From Cyanobacterium sp. T60_A2020_053 (lineage in GTDB: Bacteria; Cyanobacteriota; Cyanobacteriia; Cyanobacteriales; Cyanobacteriaceae), in assembly GCA_015272165.1 (NCBI GenBank), contig JACYMF010000008.1:1-64000 (forward strand): a DNA stretch of 64,000 nucleotides, written 5' to 3'. Position 1 is the first letter of the stretch. Each line of letters starts with the position of its first letter. Below the pieces are notes generated by a model. That model searched no databases, was not told the origin of the DNA, and saw nothing but the letters and a program-made list of their open reading frames with translations. The translations under genes were made by a program, and so were the position numbers. Positions 19,495 through 28,402 of this stretch are shown piece by piece.

Positions 19495-20382
19495 ATGAAT
19501 AATCCCGTCACAGAAAGTGAATATTACAAAGAGTCAGAAGCAACCAGAGTAAGGGTATTAAGTGAAGCATTACCTTACATCCAAAAATTTGCCGGGCGCA
19601 CCATCGTGGTCAAATATGGCGGTGCTGCCATGAAAGATGGCACCTTAAAAGAAGGTGTAATTCGAGACATCGTTTTTTTAGCATCCGTGGGAGTTAACCC
19701 AGTTGTGGTACACGGTGGAGGACCAGAAATTAACATTTGGTTAACCAAATTGGGTATAGAACCTCAATTTAAGGATGGATTAAGAGTAACGGACGCAGAA
19801 ACCATGGATGTGGTAGAAATGGTATTGGTGGGCAGAGTAAATAAAGAATTGGTTGCCCTCATTAACAATGCTGGAGGTCGTGCGGTAGGAATTTGTGGCA
19901 AAGACGGCAATTTAGTCAAGGCGCGCTCCGTCAATAGAGAGAAAGTTGGTTTTGTGGGGGAAGTTACCAGCGTTGATAGTAGTTTAGTTCATTCTTTAGT
20001 AAAAAGTGGTTACGTTCCCGTTATTTCCAGTGTGGCGGCTGATAATGAAGGTCAAGCTCACAACATCAATGCCGATACTATTGCCGGGGAGATTGCGGCG
20101 GCGTTGGGCGCTGAGAAATTGATTTTGTTAACCGATACTCCGGGTATTTTGCACGACTATAAAGACCCTTCCACTTTACTATATAAATTATCCATTCAAG
20201 ATGCCAGAGATTTGATGGATCAAGGGGTTGTCGGTGGTGGAATGATTCCAAAAGTTAGTTGTTGTGTACGCTCCCTTGCTCAAGGGGTGAAAGCAGCACA
20301 TATTATCGATGGTAGAATCCCCCATGCGCTGTTATTAGAAATTTTTACCGATGATGGTATTGGCTCGATGATTGTTCCGTAG
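19495..20382 (+). CDS. argB: Acetylglutamate kinase
   Basis: 295 residues, full length. KYGGAAMKD (about 40-48) is the phosphate-binding Lys/Gly motif, followed by [41 protein letters not shown] and [18 protein letters not shown] near the C-terminus. It phosphorylates N-acetylglutamate in arginine synthesis. In cyanobacteria the enzyme is arginine inhibited and activated by the PII protein; the residues needed for that were not checked individually. It is a single-gene unit preceded by a MITE. Confidence 0.97.
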   Translation: MNNPVTESEYYKESEATRVRVLSEALPYIQKFAGRTIVVKYGGAAMKDGTLKEGVIRDIVFLASVGVNPVVVHGGGPEINIWLTKLGIEPQFKDGLRVTDAETMDVVEMVLVGRVNKELVALINNAGGRAVGICGKDGNLVKARSVNREKVGFVGEVTSVDSSLVHSLVKSGYVPVISSVAADNEGQAHNINADTIAGEIAAALGAEKLILLTDTPGILHDYKDPSTLLYKLSIQDARDLMDQGVVGGGMIPKVSCCVRSLAQGVKAAHIIDGRIPHALLLEIFTDDGIGSMIVP

Positions 20383-20440
20383 TAAATTTTAGACTTTTAA
20401 TGAAGAATAACGGTTTTAAGGTGTTAAGACCCTGTCTTTT

Positions 20441-20500
20441 CAGACGTGAGCAAATTTAATGGTATTCCAAGCTATCTTGAAATTTGCCTTTGGACTTTTA
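20441..20500. repeat. Dispersed repeat family 5
   Basis: 'gacgtgagcaaatttaatgg' through 'gctatcttgaaatttgcctttgg' in the argB downstream region. Closely similar text lies at 49472-49535, and reversed at 14162-14215 and 39591-39644. Confidence 0.8.
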
Positions 20501-20616
20501 TTCTTTCCTAAAAAGCTGAGAAGCTAAGGATTGTTTTGTTTCTGAGTTATTCTCGTGGTATAATTTCTTATAATAACGTAACAAAATTTAATAGAAGTTT
20601 AAGGAGAAGTAAAAAC

Positions 20617-20997
20617 ATGGCTGGTTTGTTTAGTTGGCTAAGAAGAAATCCTAATCCCAATAGCAAAAAAGGGGCTTATTTTCTTGAACCTGATGATGCT
20701 AAAACCTATGGTGATATTGACTATATGCGCAAAGTGAAAACCGTTAGGCGCACTTTTCCTAAAACTTATAATAGTGACGGTGCAGAGTTAATTCAGGATG
20801 TGTCTTCAGAAAAAATGGTCAAGAAAACTGGTTTTCAGGCACAAAAAAGTTATGACTCTGTGAAAACAGATAACTCTGTGGAAAGCTCTAGTTTCAACTC
20901 TGAGCCTTCTTTTCAGCCTAGTAATCCTCAGAAAAATCGCTCTACTGATACCAATATGGATATGTTCCGTAAAATGGCAAAAGGTATTAAAAAATAA
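20617..20997 (+). CDS. Conserved hypothetical basic cytoplasmic protein
   Basis: 126 residues from the ATG at 20617, chosen because AAGGAGAAGT lies just upstream; a longer frame begins at a TTG at 20536 but has no such site. The N-terminus MAGLFSWLRRNPNP is followed by a conserved-looking block (AYFLEPDDAKTYGDIDYMRKVKTVRRTFPKT, about 21-51) and then a Ser/Asn-rich disordered tail ending in a basic MFRKMAKGIKK. I recognise it only as a cyanobacterial protein of unknown function. The amphipathic first residues could bind membrane, which is inference. Confidence 0.72.
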   Translation: MAGLFSWLRRNPNPNSKKGAYFLEPDDAKTYGDIDYMRKVKTVRRTFPKTYNSDGAELIQDVSSEKMVKKTGFQAQKSYDSVKTDNSVESSSFNSEPSFQPSNPQKNRSTDTNMDMFRKMAKGIKK

Positions 20998-21120
20998 GGT
21001 TTTTTCTGAATATTTAGCCCCCGCTTTATCGGCAGGGCGTTTTCAAAGTCAGCATCAAAATTGATTTGTTTAGCAGGGGAAGCAGAGGAAGCAAGGGAGA
21101 AAGGGAGATTTTTTACTATT

Positions 21121-21214
21121 AATTGATTTATTAGTAGTTAAAAACCTCTGAATTTCAAACTATTAGCTAGTTTGATAAACTAACATTTTTGAGAATGAAA
21201 ACACCCTGCTTTAT
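21121..21214. repeat. Dispersed repeat family 4
   Basis: 'ttagtagttaaaaacctctg' through 'gagaatgaaaacaccctgc' recurs with small differences at about 34001-34090. Both copies stand just before the 3' end of a reverse-strand gene and end at the CCCTGCTT element. Confidence 0.78.
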
Positions 21215-21232
21215 CGGCTGGGGGCTTTTTTT
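21207..21232. terminator. Possible bidirectional terminator
   Basis: CCCTGC...GGCTGGG can form a short imperfect stem with a TTTATCG loop, followed by eight T on the plus strand and TGTTTT on the minus strand. It lies between two convergent genes. The stem is weak. Confidence 0.4.
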
Positions 21233-21708
21233 TATTTTTCGATAAAATAGCACTTTTTCTCTTGATCAAAAAAAATGCCATAATTCTCAAATTCATCAAC
21301 AGTTGCTTTGAGAAAATTATCATATCCTGAGTACTCAACAAAGCTCGTTTTTTTTAATAATTGCCACACTTCATGGCGCGGTAAATATTTTCGGTTTTCT
21401 TCTTTTATTTGTGCTTTTTTTGAACTTTCTTTTGCTAATTTATCAGGCAAATTACCTTTAATTTTTAATTGATTTTCGATAATTTCGAGACGTTGGGTGA
21501 GGGGCGCTGTTATTTCTTCAAGATATTTCTGAACCAGCGCCCTCCCCCCCACAGGAATATCTGAGGCAAAAAAATCATCAATTAATTGATTAATAAATGC
21601 TGAAGTAGTGAGATTATTTTCTTGACAATATTTATTTAAAAATTGTAATTTTTCTTTGTTAATGGAAACAGAAAAATCATGATTATTAGAACTCATTATG
21701 ATTGGCAA
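21232..21708 (-). CDS. Hypothetical protein with ribbon-helix-helix-like N-terminus
   Basis: 158 residues as listed; an internal ATG (MSSNNHDFSVSI) 12 bases in is the likelier start. Residues about 8-48 (DFSVSINKEKLQFLNKYCQ, then LTTSAFINQLIDDFF) resemble the beta-strand plus two helices of small ribbon-helix-helix DNA-binding proteins. A predicted coiled coil follows (about 60-95), then a basic segment and a C-terminal block containing RHEVWQLLKKT. No partner toxin gene is adjacent. A regulatory role is only suggested. An AGCGCCCTCC motif (about 21535) encodes part of the linker. Confidence 0.6.
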   Translation of the reverse strand: MPIIMSSNNHDFSVSINKEKLQFLNKYCQENNLTTSAFINQLIDDFFASDIPVGGRALVQKYLEEITAPLTQRLEIIENQLKIKGNLPDKLAKESSKKAQIKEENRKYLPRHEVWQLLKKTSFVEYSGYDNFLKATVDEFENYGIFFDQEKKCYFIEK

Positions 21709-21720
21709 ATAAAACTAATT

Positions 21721-21897
21721 TTAAGCAGGAAAGAAAGCTGAAACATCCCCCTGAAAATCAGGTAACAAAGGAGAAGTTAACACATCATTAGGAAATAACT
21801 TCAGTTTAATCTCTCGGTCTCTTTTTTCCTGTATTGTACCCGGCGAAATAACTTCTATGACAAGGTGAGGGGCGCCCGTCAAATGTCCCACTTCATC
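21721..21897 (-). pseudogene. Fragment of a Uma2-family (DUF820) nuclease
   Basis: Encodes [19 protein letters not shown] and [11 protein letters not shown], the conserved core of Uma2/DUF820 restriction-endonuclease-like proteins. It then jumps directly to a C-terminal piece, [12 protein letters not shown]. The YxRxGVxEYWIVD-type segment that normally lies between is missing, as is the N-terminal half. The frame is continuous with a urtA fragment upstream (junction near 21897), giving a chimeric open frame of 87 residues with no likely function. The GGGCGCCCCTCACC-like motif lies inside this fragment. Confidence 0.82.
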
Positions 21898-22224
21898 TTC
21901 AATTTGTTGGTTAGGTGCGGCACCCGTATAGAAGATATTTTTAGAGCATTCCTGTCCTTCATATTGAACGGGATACCATAACATATGATTTTTTGACTCA
22001 AAAACGGGTAAAACCGCTTGACGACTGGCTGAAGTCCAGCAACCAAAAACGGTGACTACTTTCTTTTATGGTTTCCCCTGTGGCGCCCCTCCCCCTCCTT
22101 CTTCTGTTTCTGTGGGTTCGGTATTCTCTGTGGTGGTATTATCAGCACAGGCTTTTAATAGAATACTCGTACCAAGGGTTGCCGACCCGTAAAGAAGAAA
22201 TTTTCTTCTACTATATTTTGACAT
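21898..22224 (-). pseudogene. urtA: Remnant of urea ABC transporter substrate-binding protein UrtA
   Basis: Starting from the ATG at 22224, the frame encodes a twin-arginine/lipoprotein-type signal (SRRKFLLYGSATLGTSILL then KAC) and a Thr/Glu/Gly-rich linker, then a TAA at 22066-22068. In the same frame beyond the stop it continues with [21 protein letters not shown] and [20 protein letters not shown], which is distinctive UrtA sequence. About 60 residues are missing between the two parts, and everything after APNQQIE is replaced by a Uma2 fragment. Intact UrtA has roughly 420-440 residues. With the urtB fragment at 33479-33829 this shows a destroyed urea uptake operon. Confidence 0.86.
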
Positions 22225-22299
22225 AGCGTTTTACTTTAGTTTATTTTTGACAATTTTATATTTTGACTAATTAATACTAAAGATAGTCTTAACAATATT

Positions 22300-22435
22300 T
22301 TGTATCAATTATTTTTGATTCCCATACCAGAAATACAGATTTGTTGGAGAAAAAAGAATATTTTTGACACTTTTTATGGCTTTTCTTCTGCTTAAAACCT
22401 TTGTTTAGCAAGGGTTTTGATGTATTCAGCAAGTC
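22300..22435. mobile_element. Partial MITE family 2 copy, reverse orientation
   Basis: 'tgtatcaattatttttgatt' (about 22301) and, at 22370-22434, 'gacactttttatggc' through 'aagggttttgatgtattcagcaag' match reversed family 2 blocks. The element ends directly at the ftsY stop codon. Confidence 0.65.
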
Positions 22436-23800
22436 TTAATTAGACAATAAAGCCTCTACAAACTCAAAACTAGAAAAAGGACGTAAATCGGTCATACCTT
22501 CCCCAGCGCCAATGAAGCGGATGGGCAAATTTAGTTGTTGTGCCACTGCCAGCGCGACTCCCCCTTTAGCAGTGCCATCTAACTTCGTCAAGACTACCCC
22601 AGTTAATTGTGCAGATTCCGAGAAAACTTGAGCCTGACGGAGTCCGTTTTGCCCTAAAGTAGCATCAAGGACTAAAAGAGATTCGATATGGGCATTTCCT
22701 GCTTTTTTGTCGATAATACGGCGAATTTTAGCTAATTCTGCCATTAAATTTTTTTTATTTTGCAATCTTCCGGCGGTATCTACTAATAATAAGTCAGCAT
22801 TTCGAGCTTGGGCGGCGGTAATACCATCAAAAACAACGGCGGCGGGATCGGTATTTTGCCCTTGATTAGAAATAACAGGGGTATTAGTTCTTTCTCCCCA
22901 TACTTTAACCTGTTCTACCGCAGCAGCGCGGAAAGTATCAGCAGCAGCAATAACGCATTTATAACCAGAGGATTGGGCGAGGTGCGCTAGTTTACCGATG
23001 GTGGTAGTTTTCCCAGCGCCATTCACCCCAGTTAATAACCAAATGTTGAGTATATCGCTTTGGGGTTCAAATTCTTTGATGGTAACGCTTTCCAGTGGTT
23101 TATCAAGAATACTGCGCAAAATTTCTTTTAAATAGGCGATGGCTTCTTCGGGGGGGAGGGCTTCTTGTTTGAGTTTTTCTTGTAAAGTCTTAATAATGTA
23201 GTCAGTGGCTTCTAAACCCACATCGGCGCTTAATAATAAGCCCTCAATCTCCATCACTGCGGATTGATTAAGAGGACCTTGCCCTACTACGGATTTTAGC
23301 TGATTGATTAAATTACGGCGAGTTTTACCCAATCCCTGCCTTAACTTACTTAACCACTCAAATTCTTCTGCTGACACGTCATCAGCGCCCCTCCCCTGAG
23401 CCGCCAATACTTGTGCTGACCATAAAAAGTCCTCGTCTAATTCAGGCTCAAGAGCAGTTTCTTTGAGGGTTTCCAAACGATCTGATTTTTGCATCCACGC
23501 CGGAATATTATCTTCTTCCCCTTCTTCCCTTTCCTCCCCTTCTTCCCTTTCCTCCCCTTCTTCCCTTTCTTCCCTTTCCTCCCCTTCTTCCCTTTCTTCC
23601 CTTTCAATGGTGGAGGGCGCTGGTTCAGATTTTTGTTTTTGAATATTATTAAAAGCAGTCTTTGCCCATTCTAAATATTGTTGATTTTGGTCTGATGGTT
23701 CTTGTTCTTCCTTTTCAGGAGTGACAGTTTCAGGATTAATTTTTGCTTCAGTATCTTGTTTTTCTTGATTATCTTTATTACGGCGAAACCAGTTAAACAT
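22436..23800 (-). CDS. ftsY: Signal recognition particle receptor FtsY
   Basis: 454 residues. A short N-terminus (MFNWFRRNKDN) and a long acidic region (about 12-130) precede the four-helix N domain (about 145-235) and the SRP GTPase G domain: GVNGAGKTTTIGKLA (P loop, about 257-271), DTFRAAAVEQV, DTAGR (about 341), TKLDGTAKGG and the closing GAGEGMTDLRPF. It docks SRP-ribosome complexes at the membrane for co-translational insertion. The acidic region is enlarged by a Glu-Arg-Glu-Gly tandem repeat (DNA 23514-23604), which probably varies in length between strains. The stop codon abuts a MITE fragment. Confidence 0.96.
   Translation of the reverse strand: MFNWFRRNKDNQEKQDTEAKINPETVTPEKEEQEPSDQNQQYLEWAKTAFNNIQKQKSEPAPSTIEREEREEGEEREEREEGEEREEGEEREEGEEDNIPAWMQKSDRLETLKETALEPELDEDFLWSAQVLAAQGRGADDVSAEEFEWLSKLRQGLGKTRRNLINQLKSVVGQGPLNQSAVMEIEGLLLSADVGLEATDYIIKTLQEKLKQEALPPEEAIAYLKEILRSILDKPLESVTIKEFEPQSDILNIWLLTGVNGAGKTTTIGKLAHLAQSSGYKCVIAAADTFRAAAVEQVKVWGERTNTPVISNQGQNTDPAAVVFDGITAAQARNADLLLVDTAGRLQNKKNLMAELAKIRRIIDKKAGNAHIESLLVLDATLGQNGLRQAQVFSESAQLTGVVLTKLDGTAKGGVALAVAQQLNLPIRFIGAGEGMTDLRPFSSFEFVEALLSN
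23514..23604. repeat. In-frame hexamer-based tandem repeat within ftsY
   Basis: Alternating CTTCCC, TTTCCT and CCCCTT units with 6- and 18-base periods. They encode EEREEGEE-type repeats in the acidic N-terminal region of FtsY. Because the period is a multiple of three, unit gain or loss keeps the frame. Confidence 0.88.
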
Positions 23801-23850
23801 TTTTATTATAAATAATAGCTAATTCATTTTACCTAATGATTTTATCAGAA

Positions 23851-24017
23851 AAGGCAAGAGGCAAGAGGCAACAGGCAAAAGTTGACAAATTATTACATAA
23901 TAATTCTCTATTGCTTGTTACCTACCTTAACTTTTTCTGGGTTTTAATTATGCTTAAAACCTTTATTTAGCAAAGACTAATTAATTCATAATTCATAATT
24001 CATAATTCATAATTCAT
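23851..24017. repeat. Two heptad arrays with a MITE fragment between them
   Basis: 23851-23880 is AGGCAAG-type (four units). 23983-24017 is five exact or near-exact ATTCATA units. Both have a 7-base period. Between them, 23932-23975 is a degraded reverse fragment of MITE family 2 ('ctttttctgggtttt' to 'tttagcaaag'). The block separates ftsY from the next reverse-strand pseudogene. Confidence 0.78.
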
Positions 24018-25703
24018 TACCAAGGATTACCAATCATGGTGAAGGGCGCCCAATAAAAAGGATGGGAAAAATCTTCTGGTTGCTGAGATCGACTAGGCAA
24101 ATCCTGCAAAGAAATTTCCATGTCAGGGGTAATAATAGTATCCCCCGTAGGTGATTTTTGGGTGCGTTTTTGCACTAAACTTAGTTGCGAAGGATTGCTA
24201 ATATTTGCCCACAGATTCGTCGTTGCCTCTACCACTTCGCCACGGCTTACTGGTACAGTTGTACGGATCGGTCTTTCTTTCTTCTACATCAGGAGTTGCC
24301 GGGTCTGATAAAATTTCGATATTATCAATAGTTTCATCAAATAAAAAATTACCTTCTGTTAGGATAGTATCCCCTGTTTCGATGCCATTTTCCGTACCAT
24401 TACCCAATGTGATAGTGGTGTTATCGTCCGTATCTTCAAAAATTGTAAGAGTCGTGGTTGATTCTCCTACCTGAAAAGGAATACGGAATGCTTCCTGATT
24501 AAGAAAATCATCATCTTTTAAAATATCATTAATTTTGTAAGTAATCGTCAAACTGTCTCCACTCAGCGCCCCTCTCGTGGAGATTGTGAAATTAGGATTA
24601 GCCGATAAATTTAGTAAATCATTATTTGGTAAACTACCAAACGCCCGAATAATAGACTGAGAAAAGAGGTTAACTTGCCCCCCTACCCCTTCGCTACTAC
24701 GATCATCAATACTATCTAATTGAATGCCTACAATTAAATCATCCGCATCATTTTGATCTTTAATTTCTCCATTCTCATAACGCCGAAAATTGTTCTCATC
24801 TCTAGCAATTATCGTAACATTTCCAGCTTCATCAATACTACTAGCATTAATATTTTTGGTAATCACATATTCAGAAGAATTGATATTGATAAAACCAGAG
24901 GGGAGGGCGCTGGAGGAATTGATGTCACCCGTGACAATACCGCCCCCCTGAGACAATAAGTTAATATTGCCACCATTACTGATTAAATCTCCTGTGATGA
25001 TATTACCATCTAAACTGCCTCTGGTTTCCCCTACCCCTTCCACACTAATAACATTAATACCATCGCTATTTACTGTTACCTCAATACCGGTTAAACTTTG
25101 ATCACTTCCTGTTAATAAAGCAGGTAAATCTTGAGGGGTGAACCCCAAAGAATTTCCTCTCTCATCAGTAGGTATATTTAACTCTATGCTTAACAAACTA
25201 CCTTCAGGGGTTATTTTTATCCTGCCAAGACGATTAAGGGCAACTATGTTTAGTTTACTTCCAGAAGTAGTAATGGTTTGACTGTTAATGACGTTACCAC
25301 CAATCAAATTAAAATCTCCAGCAACTCCAGTGTTATGGGACGTATTAAGAATACTACCCGGATTGTTGGTATTAAAAATAAAACTGTTAGGATTACCCGT
25401 TAAATTACTAAAGTTATTATCACCAATAGCATTAAAAATGCCGTTATCAAATCCTATTCCTGTAGCAGTGGTAGCACTAAAATTAGCAGGGACATTAATA
25501 ATAGCATTTTGTCCAAAAATAATTCCGGATGGATTGATTAAAAATAAATTAGAGTTACCCCCATTCACTTGAATTAAACCGTTGATAAAAGATGGATTAT
25601 TGCCAGTAATTCTGCCTAAAATATTTTGAATATTGGGACTACTTAACAAATTAGCAATTTCTCCTTGATTTAAGTTAAAGTCTGAGAAACTACTGAAAAA
25701 TAG
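24017..25703 (-). pseudogene. Wrecked haemagglutinin-type/CHAT exoprotein gene
   Basis: From about 25697 down the frame encodes the filamentous-haemagglutinin N-domain core of cyanobacterial two-partner exoproteins: FSDFNLNQGEIANLL, NPSFINGLIQVNGGNSNLFL and NPSGIIFGQNA, followed by beta-helix repeats and an LTITYKINDIL-type segment. The frame breaks near 24240-24290. In the shifted frame the last 72 residues end HPFYWAPFTMIGNPW, the closing motif of CHAT protease domains. The signal peptide, start codon and CHAT catalytic core are missing. An open frame extends upstream to 25904, but that part overlaps the next gene and has no family resemblance. It is probably a fused haemagglutinin-CHAT gene after large deletions. 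Confidence 0.78.
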
Positions 25704-25778
25704 GTAAAATATATTTCCAAAGTAATTTTTTGTAAAAATCGGGTTAAAATAGCCTAGGACGCATTTAACTTGCTCTGT

Positions 25779-27116
25779 ATGATCAAACCTGCTCGTATTA
25801 GTAAAATTATTCCTGATTCCATTGCCGAAGAAATTGGTTTTGAAGTAGGTGATAGCATCGTCAAAATTAATGGTACGGCTCCCCGTGATCTCATTGATTA
25901 TCAATTTTTATGTAGTGATGAATATTTAGAAATAGAAGTAATAGATAAGTATAATAAAAATCATGTAATTGACATAGAAAAAGATTATGACGAAGGTCTT
26001 GGTTTAGAATTTGAAAATGCCCTTTTTGATAATTTAATTCAGTGTAATAATAATTGTCCATTTTGTTTTATTGATCAACAACCAGAAGGCAAAAGAGATA
26101 CACTTTACCTCAAAGATGATGATTATCGTCTTAGTTTTCTCTATGGTAGTTATTTAACCTTAACTAATTTAACACCTAAAGAATGGACGAGAATTGAACA
26201 AATGCGCCTTTCACCTTTATATGTTTCTATCCATGCCACTGAAGCAGAAATTCGAGAAAGATTGCTCAAGAATAAGCGCGCTGGGGAAATAAAAAAACAA
26301 TTAGCATGGTTTCAAGAAAAAAGATTACAAATTCATGCTCAAGTGGTAGTATGTCCTAATATTAATGATGAAGAACATTTAACCACTACCCTAAGAGATT
26401 TATTTAGTTTTCATCAAGGAGAAATTCCAGCAGTAATTAGTACGGCAGTAGTACCCGTAGGATTAACTAAATTTCGCCCGTCAGGAGATGAATTAATCCC
26501 TGTCACCAGAGAAAAAGCGCAGGAAGTTATTGCCCAAGTACAACAGTTACAACTAGAATTTAGAGAACAATCAGGCTCTACTTTTGCATGGTTAGCGGAT
26601 GAGTGGTTTTTGATAGCAGGAGAAGATTTGCCGCCAGAATCCCATTATGAAGATTATCCGCAAATTGGCAATGGCGTTGGTTCTATTCGCCAGTTTATCA
26701 AAGAGTTTGAGGAGGGCGCCCTTCACCATTTACCAGCAAAAATCTCTGTGCCGAAAAACTATACATGGATAGTTGGCAATGCCGTAGAAAAAGCCTTTAT
26801 GCCCCTAGTGGATTGTTTAAATAAAGTCGAAAATTTAACCGTTAATTTAGTAGCCTTAAATAGTGATTATTGGGGGCAAGAAATCACCGTAACGGGATTA
26901 TTAACTGGACAAGATTTATTGACAAAATTACCAAACTATGTATTAGCGGAGGAAATACTCTTACCTTCAGTAATGTTAAAACATGACGAGCCAAAATTTT
27001 TAGATGATGTTACAGTAGAAGAGTTAGCAGACAAATTAAATCGTTCCATTATTCCTGTTAATGGAATACTTGATTTAATGAATATTGTCGGCAACAATTC
27101 CCGAAAATCTCAATAA
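25779..27116 (+). CDS. Cyanobacterial PDZ/radical-SAM-like Fe-S protein (DUF512, TIGR03279 type)
   Basis: 445 residues from the ATG at 25779 (MIKPARISKI); an upstream TTG adds only three residues. An N-terminal PDZ-like domain (about 1-65, IPDSIAEEIGFEVGDSIVKING) is followed by a CxxxCxxC cluster (C89, C93, C96 in CNNNCPFCFID) as in radical SAM enzymes. A DUF512 region ends with a ligand-like NLVALNSDYWGQEITVTGLLTG segment. The cluster suggests a [4Fe-4S] enzyme of unknown substrate, nearly universal in cyanobacteria. It is followed 23 bases later by pxcA, so the two are likely co-transcribed. The palindromic GC-rich motif at 26711 encodes EEGALHH. Confidence 0.9.
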   Translation: MIKPARISKIIPDSIAEEIGFEVGDSIVKINGTAPRDLIDYQFLCSDEYLEIEVIDKYNKNHVIDIEKDYDEGLGLEFENALFDNLIQCNNNCPFCFIDQQPEGKRDTLYLKDDDYRLSFLYGSYLTLTNLTPKEWTRIEQMRLSPLYVSIHATEAEIRERLLKNKRAGEIKKQLAWFQEKRLQIHAQVVVCPNINDEEHLTTTLRDLFSFHQGEIPAVISTAVVPVGLTKFRPSGDELIPVTREKAQEVIAQVQQLQLEFREQSGSTFAWLADEWFLIAGEDLPPESHYEDYPQIGNGVGSIRQFIKEFEEGALHHLPAKISVPKNYTWIVGNAVEKAFMPLVDCLNKVENLTVNLVALNSDYWGQEITVTGLLTGQDLLTKLPNYVLAEEILLPSVMLKHDEPKFLDDVTVEELADKLNRSIIPVNGILDLMNIVGNNSRKSQ

Positions 27117-27139
27117 AATTATCTTCCTGTTTAATATTA

Positions 27140-28402
27140 ATGTTTAATCAAATATTACGCTATGCGAAAAGGTCATTAAATCGAAGTGCGGAAGGGGCGC
27201 TGGATTCAGCTTATCAAAGTGCTTTAAAAATCAAAAATATTGAAAATGAACATTTTGAAGGTAAAAAAATTATCTTTGACAATGGCAATTATAGCGAGAG
27301 AGTTTTTGACTATTTTCAATCAGAATTAGCTAGTAATTTAAAAAATATTGATGTCAAACTAACTCAATTTAAAACCAGTCGTTACTTTCAAAACTTTTTT
27401 AACCAAAATAGAAGTGATGCGGCAGAATACGAACAATCAATAGTTTTAGAAAAATTAAACTTTATTGATAACATCAGTAATAAATATAGCCAACCTTCAG
27501 AGATACAACTAAAAAAAGTTAGTAACCTTTCCTTTGCTGATCAAAAATCAGGAGCAAAAATATCCTTAGAAGAAGCAGAAAGAATGGAAACAGTTTCAGA
27601 TAAAACCAGTGTTTTACCTCGTTCTCTTTTGCGTACTTTAAATAAAATTAAACGAGAAATTAATCCAGAATCAAAAGAAACAGAGGAAGAAATTTTAAGC
27701 AGTTTTCGTAAGTCTAAATATAAAACAGCCGTTTCAGTAAAATTTTTATTATTACTAATAATTATCCCTATTTTAGTTCATAATGTTAGTAAAATTACCC
27801 TAGGAAAAATATTTGTTGATCCTTATTTTTCTCGTCATGAACAAGTGCTTTTTATCAACCAAGATTTACAAGAAGAAGCCTTAGAAGAATTGAGAATTTT
27901 TGAGGAGAATTTAGCCTTAAAAAGTCTGCTTGGTTTAACCAGCAAACTCTCTGAAGAAGACAAAGAATTAAAAATTCAAGAAAAAGCCCAAGAATTAGCG
28001 CAAAGTTATCGCCGTCAAAGCGCCAACGCCATCAAAAACATTTTTTCAGACATATTCGCTTTTATTTCTTTTGCCCTTATTTTAGTTTATAGCAAAAGAG
28101 AAGTACAAATTTTAAAATCTTTTATTGATGAGTTAATTTACGGTTTAAGTGACTCAGCGAAGGCTTTTTTGATCATTCTTTTTACGGATATGTTTGTTGG
28201 TTTCCACTCCCCCCACGGTTGGGAAGTTATCCTTGAAGGAGTGGCACGTCATTTCGGTTTACCTGAAAATCGTGATTTTAATTTCCTATTCATCGCCACT
28301 TTTCCCGTTATTCTCGATACTATTTTGAAATATTGGATTTTCCGTTACCTCAATCGTATTTCACCTTCAGCAGTGGCTACTTATAAAAATATGAATGAGT
28401 GA
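27140..28402 (+). CDS. pxcA: Proton extrusion protein PxcA (CemA family)
   Basis: 420 residues. A long soluble N-terminal part (about 1-195) precedes the CemA domain, with four membrane helices (about 200-215, 300-318, 342-356 and 385-402). Typical motifs include LLLLIIIPILVHNVSKI, then FVDPYF, and FHSPHGWEVILEGVARHFGLPENRDFNFLFIATFPVILDT near the C-terminus. PxcA/CotA is needed for light-induced proton extrusion at the cytoplasmic membrane and affects CO2 and nitrate uptake. It lies 23 bases behind the PDZ/radical-SAM gene. The motif GGGGCGCT (about 27194) encodes part of EGALDSA near the N-terminus. Confidence 0.95.
   Translation: MFNQILRYAKRSLNRSAEGALDSAYQSALKIKNIENEHFEGKKIIFDNGNYSERVFDYFQSELASNLKNIDVKLTQFKTSRYFQNFFNQNRSDAAEYEQSIVLEKLNFIDNISNKYSQPSEIQLKKVSNLSFADQKSGAKISLEEAERMETVSDKTSVLPRSLLRTLNKIKREINPESKETEEEILSSFRKSKYKTAVSVKFLLLLIIIPILVHNVSKITLGKIFVDPYFSRHEQVLFINQDLQEEALEELRIFEENLALKSLLGLTSKLSEEDKELKIQEKAQELAQSYRRQSANAIKNIFSDIFAFISFALILVYSKREVQILKSFIDELIYGLSDSAKAFLIILFTDMFVGFHSPHGWEVILEGVARHFGLPENRDFNFLFIATFPVILDTILKYWIFRYLNRISPSAVATYKNMNE

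Noticed and set aside
21721-21984. Intact 87-residue Uma2-family protein
   Set aside because: Its first 29 or so residues are UrtA sequence, and the Uma2 part lacks both its N-terminal half and the central catalytic segment.
23983-24017. Possible CRISPR-like array
   Set aside because: The units are only 7 bases with no spacers; it is a simple heptad tandem repeat.
25704-25904. Upstream part of the haemagglutinin open frame as a real N-terminus
   Set aside because: It overlaps the start of the PDZ/radical-SAM gene, lacks a signal peptide and has no resemblance to the family.
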